Source: Pseudomonadota bacterium (GTDB lineage: Bacteria > Pseudomonadota > Gammaproteobacteria > CAMYNG01). Taken from it: a stretch of 13,651 bases of DNA. Location: the NCBI GenBank assembly GCA_020347585.1, contig CP070733.1, positions 185,335 through 198,985 of the forward strand, written 5' to 3'. The number at the start of each line of letters is the position of its first letter. Positions within the stretch are counted from its first letter, which is position 1. The translations under genes were made by a program, and so were the position numbers. The notes under the pieces were generated by a model. It worked only from the letters and a program-made list of their open reading frames with translations. It was not told the DNA's origin and ran no database searches. This document shows positions 6,310 to 12,658 of the stretch, piece after piece.

Positions 6310-7047
6310 ATGACACGCGCCATCATCGGCATCGACTGCGCGGTGGATCCACGTCGCACCGGTCTGGCGCTGGCGCTCGAGAACCCGGGGGGCCTGCGCG
6401 TGGAGCACGTGGTTGCCGGACTTGACGCGGACGCGCTGTGCGTACGGCTGTGGCACTGGATGGCGGAATACCCGGTGGACGTGCTGGCGCTGGATGCGCC
6501 GCTGGGCTGGCCCGCGGCACTGGGCGCCGAGCTTGCCACGCATCACGCGGGTGACCCGATCGACATGGCTCCCAATGAGCTGTTTCGCCGCGCCACGGAT
6601 CGCGAGATCAAACGCACTCTTGGCAAGCAGCCCCTCGATGTTGGTGCGGATCGCATCGCGCGCACCGCTGTTGCTGCGCTGCGCTTGCTGCAGTTCCTGC
6701 GCGATAAATGTGGCGCGGCCATTCCCGTGGTGCTGGATAGTAAACGCGGCGCCGGCCCGGTTGCCATCGAAGTCTATCCGGCCGGGACGCTTAAGGCCTG
6801 TGGCTTGCGAGCGTCGGGCTACAAACAAGGTTCGCAGCGGCAGGAGCGCGTCGAGATCATCACCGGGTTGGCGCCTTACATGGATACGGGTGGCTTCGAC
6901 GACTTGCTGTGTGTCGACGACAACGCGCTCGATGCGGTGATATGTGCCTTGGCGGGGTTCGATTTTTGGAGTGGCAAGGCAGTACCGCCGACGAATCGGG
7001 AACTGGCACGCAAGGAGGGGTGGATTTGGGTGCGGCGGCCCGCCTGA
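6310..7047 (+). CDS. DUF429 protein, predicted RNase H-fold nuclease
   Basis: This 245-residue protein matches the DUF429 pattern: IIGIDCA at the N-terminus (D9), VLALDAPLGWP (D62), IEVYPAGT (E154) and DDNALDAVICALAG (D204, D208). These acidic residues are spread as in RNase H-like folds, where they would coordinate catalytic magnesium. The biochemical role of DUF429 proteins is not established, so nuclease activity is a fold-based prediction. There is no signal peptide, and it is probably cytosolic. ATG 6310 follows a weak GCGAG. The 138-base gap upstream carries a possible hairpin (CTGCC with GGCAG near 6282-6300) but no clear promoter. It converges with the cysteine-rich gene at 7087-7476; the gap holds only a small hairpin. 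Confidence 0.85.
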   Translation: MTRAIIGIDCAVDPRRTGLALALENPGGLRVEHVVAGLDADALCVRLWHWMAEYPVDVLALDAPLGWPAALGAELATHHAGDPIDMAPNELFRRATDREIKRTLGKQPLDVGADRIARTAVAALRLLQFLRDKCGAAIPVVLDSKRGAGPVAIEVYPAGTLKACGLRASGYKQGSQRQERVEIITGLAPYMDTGGFDDLLCVDDNALDAVICALAGFDFWSGKAVPPTNRELARKEGWIWVRRPA

Positions 7048-7050
7048 GCG

Positions 7051-7063
7051 CACCCGGCGGGTG
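7051..7063. other. Small hairpin between convergent genes
   Basis: CACCC (7051-7055) and GGGTG (7059-7063) pair around GGC in the 39-base space between the DUF429 gene and the convergent cysteine-rich gene. It lacks a T-run on either strand, so a terminator role is only possible. Confidence 0.25.
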
Positions 7064-7086
7064 ACGATGCGCGTGCCGACGTGTAG

Positions 7087-7476
7087 CTAGAGCCAGTCTT
7101 CCAGCGCGTTTGCCTTGGTCTTCGACTTGCTGTAGCCGCCCTTGTGCAGTGTGTCGTACAGTTCCTGCGCCTCGCGCAGCCAGTTGCATCCCTCGCAATT
7201 GCATAACTCGCTTTTGTGCTTCCAGCGCATGTTGTGCGTGGTAACGGACAAAATCGCAAACTCCAGTGCGCCCACCAGCTGGTTCAACGGGCGCTGTGTG
7301 AGCGCAGCGAACTCGTCGGTATCGTAAAGCCACCGGCACTCGGGACCGTCATCGCACAGCAGACAGTCAGGGTCCGTGGAATCGAACTGCCCGTTGTGGC
7401 GGCATACCTCGAAGTCGAGGCCGTCCCGAACCAGTTGGCGGGGATAGGACAATGCATCAACTATCTTTTCTCGCAC
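7087..7476 (-). CDS. Cysteine-rich hypothetical protein (129 aa)
   Basis: The start is best placed at GTG 7476, with a strong AGAGGGGG Shine-Dalgarno sequence 7 bases upstream; an open TTG at 7521 lies inside an inverted repeat and is less likely. The 129-residue product has seven cysteines: C25, C38, C41, C47 (CLLCDDGPEC around three of them) and C92, C94, C97 (CNCEGC). The two clusters suggest zinc or iron-sulphur binding. Between them is a helical segment (PLNQLVGALEFAILSV). There is no signal peptide, and the C-terminus is basic then ends ALEDWL. I do not recognise a named family. An FNR/Anr-like box and a perfect inverted repeat lie directly upstream, suggesting regulated, possibly oxygen-responsive, expression. 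It is divergent from the Sel1 gene. Confidence 0.8.
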   Translation of the reverse strand: MREKIVDALSYPRQLVRDGLDFEVCRHNGQFDSTDPDCLLCDDGPECRWLYDTDEFAALTQRPLNQLVGALEFAILSVTTHNMRWKHKSELCNCEGCNWLREAQELYDTLHKGGYSKSKTKANALEDWL

Positions 7477-7507
7477 GCTACGGCCCCCTCTATGCGTTGC
7501 TGTTTTA

Positions 7508-7528
7508 CAGGTTACTCCCAATAACCTG
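7508..7528 (-). promoter_or_regulatory. Perfect 7-bp inverted repeat in the promoter region of the 7087-7476 gene
   Basis: CAGGTTA (7508-7514) and TAACCTG (7522-7528) are exact reverse complements separated by 7 bases, a 21-bp symmetric site starting 32 bases upstream of GTG 7476. Its position overlaps where the -10/-35 region of the minus-strand gene should be, typical of a repressor operator. It could instead form a hairpin if transcribed. Confidence 0.5.
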
Positions 7529-7535
7529 CGTGTTA

Positions 7536-7549
7536 TTGACGTCGATCAA
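7536..7549. promoter_or_regulatory. FNR/Anr/CRP-family-like box
   Basis: TTGAC-GTCG-ATCAA matches the FNR consensus TTGAT-N4-ATCAA at 9 of 10 defined positions with the correct 4-base spacer. Its centre (7542.5) is 66 bases from GTG 7476. A minus-strand -10-like TAACCT (7514 to 7509) or TGTAAA (7509 to 7504) would put the box near -40 to -46, the class II activation position. It is about 114 bases upstream of the predicted Sel1 transcription start, less favourable. Confidence 0.55.
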
Positions 7550-7621
7550 TGTTCGGCAGGCATCAGGCCCCCACTTTATCCCAGAAAACCACTCCGGGTT
7601 TGTCGCGCGGTGCGCGGTTTC

Positions 7622-7650
7622 CTGACGCCCGGATATGTTTTTGCTAAATT
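7622..7650 (+). promoter_or_regulatory. Candidate sigma70-type promoter for the Sel1 gene
   Basis: CTGACG (7622-7627) and TAAATT (7645-7650), each 4 of 6 to consensus, are separated by 17 bases. Transcription would begin near 7657, leaving a 40-base leader that contains the strong Shine-Dalgarno sequence AAAGGAGG (ending at 7686). Confidence 0.45.
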
Positions 7651-7696
7651 ACACTTTCTGCAGGTAAGCGCGCGGCTCAAAGGAGGCAAAGGTACC

Positions 7697-8281
7697 ATGC
7701 GCCCAATCTCTGTAATTGCCATTTGTGCGGCAATGCTGCTGGCGTTGCCCGTTGTTGGTGGCCCCTATGACGACGGTCTGGCGGCCTATCATGCCGGCAA
7801 GTATTCAGATGCGATGGACCTCTGGTTTCCGCTCGCCAATAAGGGTGACGCACGGGCCCAGGTATGGATAGCGAAGATGAACAGGATGGGACGTGGCGTA
7901 ACCCGCAATTTCGATGAAGCGCTCAAGTGGTACCGCAAGGCCGCGGACCAGGGCAATCCCGAGGCCCGGCATGCCATTGGCGAAATGTATGCTGCCGGCC
8001 TAGGGGTGAAACAGGATTACAAGGAGGCACTGCGCTGGTATCAAGCCGCGGCGGAGCAAAAGTTCGCGCCGGCCCAATACAGCGTTGGCACCAGTTACTT
8101 CAAGGGGCAGGGTGTTTCAACCGACTACGTGGCGGCCTATGCCTGGATGGTCGTGGCGGTACGCAATGGCTATGACAAGGGCAAGGATTTCCGTGATCTG
8201 GTCGCTTCAACTCTCGATGACGCAGAGCGCCGCCGCGCTGACGCCATGGCCACCAAGCTATTGGGTAAGTACAGCAAGTAA
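7697..8281 (+). CDS. Periplasmic Sel1-repeat protein (194 aa)
   Basis: ATG 7697 follows AAAGGAGG with 10 bases of spacing and begins a signal peptide (MRPISVIAICAAMLLALPVV, cleavage near residue 22), so the protein is exported. The mature part holds tandem Sel1-like (TPR-related) alpha-hairpin repeats: one around residues 52-87 with MGRGVTRNFDEALKWYRKAA, one around 88-123 with YAAGLGVKQDYKEALRWYQ, and a more divergent one around 124-159 with YFKGQGVSTDYVAAYAW. Such repeats scaffold protein-protein contacts in the envelope; partners cannot be told from sequence. The C-terminal 35 residues are charged and helical. The gene is divergent from the cysteine-rich gene and converges with yihY, with only 12 bases between their stop codons. 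Confidence 0.9.
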   Translation: MRPISVIAICAAMLLALPVVGGPYDDGLAAYHAGKYSDAMDLWFPLANKGDARAQVWIAKMNRMGRGVTRNFDEALKWYRKAADQGNPEARHAIGEMYAAGLGVKQDYKEALRWYQAAAEQKFAPAQYSVGTSYFKGQGVSTDYVAAYAWMVVAVRNGYDKGKDFRDLVASTLDDAERRRADAMATKLLGKYSK

Positions 8282-8293
8282 CCCGTATATCGT

Positions 8294-9658
8294 TCAGTTC
8301 CCGCTATCGGTGGTGTTAGCCGGTGGCACCATTTGACCGCTAAGCGCGAGATCCTTGCAGGTGTATTCGGACAGGGTTTCGCCCACCGCCCGCTCGAACG
8401 CACTGACCAGGCCGTCTACTACCACGTCCCCGGCGAGTTCCGACTCGGCGGTGCCTGCCGCCTCGTGAGAAGCGCGCACTGCCTCAAGCACCTCGGTGAC
8501 CGGTGTGGCCTCGAGTGGCCGCGCCGGTATCCAGCCCGGAGGTTCGGCATCTGTGACGGTCAGCAAACCGTGATCCTGCAAGGCAGTGAGCACGCGCTGC
8601 ACTACTTTGGCCGGCAGGCGCAGCCATTTGGCCAGTTGCTCAAGCGTCTGTGGCGGTTCGCAAAGGTAGAAGCGTTCACCAATACGACGCATTACCAACA
8701 ACGCCAGTTTCTCGCGGCCGCGATTGCTGAGCCGGATCTCGCGGCGGCTCGCTGTTAGGTACTCGGGGTTCTGATGGTAAAACGCGATGCTCGCGCCAAT
8801 CAGCAGCACCATCCAACTCAGGTACACCCACACCATGAACAGGATCAGTGAGGCGAAGGCAGAATAAATTGCCGTGTACTTCGCGGAATTCACGACGAAC
8901 GAGGTGAATGCCCAGCCAATGGTCTGCCACAGTACGCCCGCCACCAGCCCACCGACCAGCGCCGATTTGAAACGGACCTTCGTGTTCGGTATGAACAGGT
9001 AGGCGAATGTGAAGGCCGTGACAATCAATACGTAGGGCGTCAGGCGGCTCGCCAGTTCAAGAAGGTAGCCAAACGGTTGTATCGCCAGCAGCCACTGCAT
9101 CGCGGCGGTGCTCATTAGGGTAGCACTGGCGCCCATGGCCGCCACGACCAGTACCGGACCGACGACAATCACGCTCAGGTAGTGGCTGAAGCGCTGCGCA
9201 AACGAGCGCCCACGTTCGACGAACCAGGTGTCGTTAAAGCTGCGTTCAACCTTCTGCAGTAGTGAAATCACCGTGTAGAAAAGGAACGCCAGACCGACCG
9301 AGCCGAGCAGCCCCGCCCTGACATTGTCGACAAAGCCGACCAGGCGCGCGGTGATTTCGACGCCCTGTTCGCCCATGGGTTCGAGGAAGTTCAACAGCAC
9401 CGGCTCGATTTGGTGGTGCACGCCGAAGGCCTTCAGGATCGAGAAGCTTACCGCCAGCAGCGGAACGAGCGACAACAGCGTGGTGTACACCAGACTCATG
9501 GCGCGCAGCGTCACTTGGCCCTTCGCAATGTCGCGCGCTACAACGTAAACGAGCCGAGCTGTACGCACCAGCCAGACCTTCCAGCGCGGCGCGTCGCGCA
9601 GGTCTGCATCCCAGATCAGCGCGGGCAGGTACTCAATAATCTCTGAAACACGCTTCAT
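8294..9658 (-). CDS. yihY: YihY/BrkB (UPF0761) inner-membrane protein with winged-helix-like tail
   Basis: This 454-residue protein has about six hydrophobic segments over residues 30-290 and family features such as LRAMSLVYTTLLSLVPLLAV near the start, GLLGSVGLAFLFYT, and late GWAFTSFVVNSAKYTAIYSAFASLILFMVWVYLSW (shown in part). This is the YihY/BrkB family, once misassigned as ribonuclease BN; its transport role is unproven. Beyond the membrane core, residues about 320-380 look like a winged helix (LAKWLRLPAKVVQRVLTALQ, DHGLLTV), a cytoplasmic extension found in many gammaproteobacterial members, followed by an acidic tail of about 70 residues. ATG 9658 has a weak GGA upstream. It is divergent from yqcC, with 140 bases between them, where I see no clear promoter. 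Confidence 0.92.
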   Translation of the reverse strand: MKRVSEIIEYLPALIWDADLRDAPRWKVWLVRTARLVYVVARDIAKGQVTLRAMSLVYTTLLSLVPLLAVSFSILKAFGVHHQIEPVLLNFLEPMGEQGVEITARLVGFVDNVRAGLLGSVGLAFLFYTVISLLQKVERSFNDTWFVERGRSFAQRFSHYLSVIVVGPVLVVAAMGASATLMSTAAMQWLLAIQPFGYLLELASRLTPYVLIVTAFTFAYLFIPNTKVRFKSALVGGLVAGVLWQTIGWAFTSFVVNSAKYTAIYSAFASLILFMVWVYLSWMVLLIGASIAFYHQNPEYLTASRREIRLSNRGREKLALLVMRRIGERFYLCEPPQTLEQLAKWLRLPAKVVQRVLTALQDHGLLTVTDAEPPGWIPARPLEATPVTEVLEAVRASHEAAGTAESELAGDVVVDGLVSAFERAVGETLSEYTCKDLALSGQMVPPANTTDSGN

Positions 9659-9779
9659 TCTTAATCCGGGTTGGACTCCGTGCTGCTCGCACGCCAGAGC
9701 GCAAGCGTCCTGCTATGGTAATTGAAACAAGGGTGCCACATAATCGGAAACTGCGGCAAGCCGGTGCCAGTACCGCATT

Positions 9780-9795
9780 GCAATGCCCGTATTGC
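9780..9795. promoter_or_regulatory. 5-bp inverted repeat immediately upstream of yqcC
   Basis: GCAAT (9780-9784) and ATTGC (9791-9795) are exact reverse complements around a 6-base spacer, ending 3 bases before ATG 9799. It replaces the expected Shine-Dalgarno position and could be an operator or a translation-limiting hairpin. Such a short repeat may also be chance. Confidence 0.25.
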
Positions 9796-9798
9796 GCC

Positions 9799-10158
9799 AT
9801 GAATCCTTCAAATTCCTCACACTCCGATACTTTTCCGGCAAGATTGGCCGACGTGTTGCTCAATATCGAGGTGGAGTTGCGGCGCATCGGGCTATGGGAT
9901 GCCAGTCCGCCTGACCTTCGGGCGCTGCGCAGCGCGCAACCGTTTTGCTATGACACGCTTACTTTGGCGCAGTGGCTACAATGGATTTGTCTGCCAAGGA
10001 TGAAACGCCTGCTCGAGGAAGGGGGAGAACTACTTGGGAAAAGCGAGATTTTGCCGTTTGCTGAGGAGTCATTTCGTGATATGGCACCGGAGTGCGGGGC
10101 TTTGCTGAAATACATTGGCGAATTTGACACGCTGATCAATGAGCGCAGCCAGGGTTAA
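9799..10158 (+). CDS. yqcC: YqcC-family conserved protein
   Basis: The 119-residue product carries the YqcC (DUF446) core: LRSAQPFCYDTLTLAQWLQW (residues 43-62) followed by ICLPRMKRLLE and a helical C-terminus. Family members are small, cytosolic, four-helix-like proteins of unknown function in gammaproteobacteria; in some genomes the gene sits by truC. No truC is present here. ATG 9799 is chosen because the family begins shortly before the LADVLLNIEVELRRIG helix. The frame stays open upstream to ATG 9715, adding 28 residues with a CPYC motif, but that segment is unlike the family and lacks a ribosome binding site. It is followed after 31 bases by the CPBP protease gene, probably in one operon. 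Confidence 0.85.
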   Translation: MNPSNSSHSDTFPARLADVLLNIEVELRRIGLWDASPPDLRALRSAQPFCYDTLTLAQWLQWICLPRMKRLLEEGGELLGKSEILPFAEESFRDMAPECGALLKYIGEFDTLINERSQG

Positions 10159-10189
10159 CTGCCCGCAACCGGATGGATGCTGAACGGCG

Positions 10190-10762
10190 GTGGGCGAAAG
10201 CAGACGGAAGCTACTGTTGTTTATCGTTGTGGGCGAGTTGTTGTGCATGCTCGTCGCACTGCTGATAGTCCGGCTGCATACCGGGGCATGGTTAGCGTTC
10301 GCCCTGGCGCCGACGTCGCAGGCCATTTTCGCCGGTGCACTCGGTGCGCTTGTGCCGCTTGCAGCCAACTGGTGGATTTGGCGTGACCGTGGACGGCGCG
10401 CGCCGCGCGTGTGGACTGCCTTTGCCGGAATCATTGAGCGTTTGCGCCCGCTGCTGGCTGTGCCGCTGCTGGCGATGGGTGCATGGGAACTGGTTGGTCT
10501 GTCAGTGCTTGCTGGCGTTGCCGAGGAGATGCTGTTTCGTGGCGCGTTGCAGCCGCTTGTCGGTTTGGTTGGCGCCAGCGTGATTTTCGGGGCGCTGCAC
10601 GCTCTGACGCCGGGCTATTTCTTACTCGCCACCTTGCTGGGACTGCTGATGGGATCGCTCTACGAGTTGACCGGCAGCCTGCTGGCGCCGGTGGTGATGC
10701 ACACCCTGTACGACCTCGGTGCACTGTATCTGCTGCGGCGGATTTTTGCCACTGCACCGTGA
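10190..10762 (+). CDS. CPBP-family intramembrane metalloprotease (CAAX/Abi type)
   Basis: This 190-residue membrane protein has several hydrophobic segments and the CPBP motifs: AEEMLFRG (E112, E113, R117), FGALH (H137) and MHTLYD (H171, D175). Together these form the intramembrane active site, where glutamates and histidines act on a substrate within the membrane. Known members process prenylated proteins or confer bacteriocin self-immunity; the substrate here is unknown. GTG 10190 is the first possible start, because an in-frame TGA sits 9 bases upstream at 10181-10183. A GGATGG lies about 13 bases before it, a distant ribosome binding site. It follows yqcC closely and converges with dctM, with 28 bases between stop codons containing a small hairpin. 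Confidence 0.88.
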   Translation: MGESRRKLLLFIVVGELLCMLVALLIVRLHTGAWLAFALAPTSQAIFAGALGALVPLAANWWIWRDRGRRAPRVWTAFAGIIERLRPLLAVPLLAMGAWELVGLSVLAGVAEEMLFRGALQPLVGLVGASVIFGALHALTPGYFLLATLLGLLMGSLYELTGSLLAPVVMHTLYDLGALYLLRRIFATAP

Positions 10763-10777
10763 GGATGCGATGCGTCC
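10763..10777. other. Small hairpin between CPBP and dctM ends
   Basis: GGATGC (10763-10768) pairs with GCGTCC (10772-10777), including one G-U pair, around a 3-base loop immediately after the CPBP stop codon. No T-run follows on either strand; a weak candidate for a shared end structure of the two convergent genes. Confidence 0.25.
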
Positions 10778-10790
10778 GCTCGGCAAGCGT

Positions 10791-12068
10791 CTAGTATAAC
10801 AGGCTCACCAGGAACAGGCTTAGCCAGGGCACATAGGTAATCACCAGCAACGCAGCGATCAACACCAGCATCCACGGCAGTGCCGCTCGCGTTACCTCGC
10901 CCAAGCTCATGCCGGTCAGGCCAGCTGCTACATAGAGGTTCAGACCCACCGGCGGCGTGATCATGCCCACCTCCATGTTGGTGGTCATAACAATCCCGAG
11001 GTGAATGGGATCGATCCCCAGGTTAACTGCGATGGGGTGGAACAGCGGCGCCATGATCAGCAGGATTGCCGACGGTTCCATGAAATCACCCGCAAACCAC
11101 AGAATCACGTTGACCAGCAGCAAAAAGCCCTGGGGACTTGGATCGTAGGCGAGTATCGACTCGGCGAGGTTCTGGGGGATGCGTTCCTCGGTCAGGACGT
11201 GCGCGAAGATCATCGCGCAGGCAATAATAAAAAGCAGTACAGCAGTCATCTTGGATGAATCCAGCATGACCTTCGGCACGTCCTTGAAGCCCATGTCGCG
11301 GTGTACGAACAGCGCGATAACTGCAGAGTACACGGCGGCTACCGCAGCAGCTTCGGTTGGAGTGAAGATGCCGCCATAGATGCCGCCCACCACTATCACG
11401 ATCAGAAATAGCCCCCAGAAGGCCCGCGCGAAGCTCTTAGCCAAATGACCGAACCCCTGCCAGGGTTCGCGTGGCATGTTAGTACGCCGGGCGACGAGCC
11501 AGGTGGCGGTGAGTAAGAACAACCCCATCAGAATGCCGGGCAGGATCCCGGCGATGAACATTTTGCCTACGGATTCCTCGACGGCGTCGGCATAGACGAT
11601 CATCGGAATCGAAGGTGGAATGAGGATCCCCATGCTGCCCGAGGTGGCAATGACGCCCACTGCATAGCGCTTGTCGTATCCGGCGCTGATCATGCCGGGG
11701 ATCAGTATGGAGCCAATGGCGACCACGGTAGCGGGCGAAGAACCCGAGATCGCGGCAAACAGCATGCACGAAACCACGCCTGCCATTGCCAGCCCGCCGT
11801 GCATCCAGCCCACCATCGCCTTGGCGAAATCGATTAAACGGGCGGAAACCCCGCCGGTAGTAAGAAAGTGAGATGAAAGTATGAAAAACGGGATGGCGAG
11901 CAGCGTGGTGTGCTCCATGGTGTCGAACAGCTTTTGCGCGATAACCACCGGGGCATCATCAGTTGCAACGACGATGAAGATCAGGCTGGTTAGGCCGAGA
12001 CTAATGGCGATGGGAACACCCATTAGCAACAGCAGCAACAACCCCGCAAATAGCGCCAGCGTCGTCAT
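10791..12068 (-). CDS. dctM: TRAP transporter large permease subunit DctM
   Basis: The 425-residue product is the large membrane subunit of a TRAP transporter, which uses the sodium gradient to import a solute delivered by the DctP binding protein. It is hydrophobic throughout, with about twelve to thirteen segments, and shows family hallmarks: AIPFFILSSHFLTTGG, AISGSSPATVVAIG, SGSMGILIPPSIPMI and a mirrored second half ending TNMEVGMITPPVGLNLYVAAGL. Length matches the family. ATG 12068 overlaps the dctQ stop codon as ATGA, so translation is coupled to dctQ. It is the last gene of the operon and converges with the CPBP gene. Confidence 0.96.
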   Translation of the reverse strand: MTTLALFAGLLLLLLMGVPIAISLGLTSLIFIVVATDDAPVVIAQKLFDTMEHTTLLAIPFFILSSHFLTTGGVSARLIDFAKAMVGWMHGGLAMAGVVSCMLFAAISGSSPATVVAIGSILIPGMISAGYDKRYAVGVIATSGSMGILIPPSIPMIVYADAVEESVGKMFIAGILPGILMGLFLLTATWLVARRTNMPREPWQGFGHLAKSFARAFWGLFLIVIVVGGIYGGIFTPTEAAAVAAVYSAVIALFVHRDMGFKDVPKVMLDSSKMTAVLLFIIACAMIFAHVLTEERIPQNLAESILAYDPSPQGFLLLVNVILWFAGDFMEPSAILLIMAPLFHPIAVNLGIDPIHLGIVMTTNMEVGMITPPVGLNLYVAAGLTGMSLGEVTRAALPWMLVLIAALLVITYVPWLSLFLVSLLY

Positions 12069-12592
12069 TTCTGCAACTCTTCCAGTGCCTGCGCAGCCTC
12101 ACTGGAGTGAATGCCCAGTGCCTTGCCGGTCCAGATCAGCCAGCCGACATGCAGGAAGTGGTAGAACATGAGCGTCAGCCCGACCGGAATCGCCAGGTAC
12201 GGTATCCACTGCGGAATCTGCAGGTCGAGCGACAGGTCCCCCCACTGGTAGATCTTGACGATATACTCAATCGACAGGACGTCGACCGCGCCGACAAAGA
12301 CCAGACAGAGCAGCAGCGAAATCAGCGCGACAATGCGCCGCACATTTGGGGGGAAGCGCTCAACGAGGATGTCAATGCCAAGATGGATGCCGACCTTGAC
12401 GCCGTGGGCGGCCCCGATAAGCACCACCCAGGCGAACAGGTATTGCACAGCCTCCAGAACCCAGGTGAGGCCAGTGTCGAACAGGTAGCGCAGCACCACG
12501 TTGGTGAATAACAACAATGTGGCGACTGCGAACCCTACGGAGATCACGTACTTCTCAACAAGGTCAATAAACCGGTTAAGCGTCTGCAGCAT
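12065..12592 (-). CDS. dctQ: TRAP transporter small permease subunit DctQ
   Basis: This 175-residue protein has four predicted membrane segments (about residues 15-35, 45-65, 85-110 and 130-155) and the family pattern NVVLRYLFDTGLTWVLE near the first loop, then AWVVLIGAAHGVKVGIHLGID. It is the small membrane subunit that pairs with DctM in the inner membrane. ATG 12592 has an AAAAGG ribosome binding site about 7 bases upstream. Its stop overlaps the dctM start by 4 bases. The 64-base gap from dctP contains a terminator-like hairpin. Paired with the DctP type next to it, C4-dicarboxylate uptake is the best guess. Confidence 0.95.
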   Translation of the reverse strand: MLQTLNRFIDLVEKYVISVGFAVATLLLFTNVVLRYLFDTGLTWVLEAVQYLFAWVVLIGAAHGVKVGIHLGIDILVERFPPNVRRIVALISLLLCLVFVGAVDVLSIEYIVKIYQWGDLSLDLQIPQWIPYLAIPVGLTLMFYHFLHVGWLIWTGKALGIHSSEAAQALEELQK

Positions 12593-12624
12593 GCTTGACC
12601 TTTTGCCGGTTCACCACTGTGCTG

Positions 12625-12658
12625 AAAAACGCGCCAGGTCGCGTGCCCCGGCGTTTTT
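12625..12658 (-). terminator. Terminator-like attenuator hairpin between dctP and dctQ
   Basis: AAAAACGC (12625-12632) and GCGTTTTT (12651-12658) are exact reverse complements around an 18-base loop; in the minus-strand transcript the stem ends in five U residues. It overlaps the dctP stop codon (12657-12659) and lies 33 bases before dctQ. Partial termination here would make more DctP than DctQM. On the plus strand it also ends in five Ts. Confidence 0.6.

Noticed and set aside
5998..7053. A 351-codon open frame on the minus strand opposite the FHA 3' end and the DUF429 gene
   Set aside because: It runs antisense to two recognised genes; the product is arginine- and histidine-rich in a way typical of reversed GC-rich codons.
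7536..7564. TTGACG at 7536 as a plus-strand -35 element
   Set aside because: No acceptable -10 lies 16-18 bases downstream (around 7559-7564 reads GGCATC); the sequence is better explained as half of the FNR-like box.
9715..9798. Upstream extension of yqcC carrying a CPYC motif
   Set aside because: The segment has no ribosome binding site and does not look like the family N-terminus; the CPYC is probably chance.
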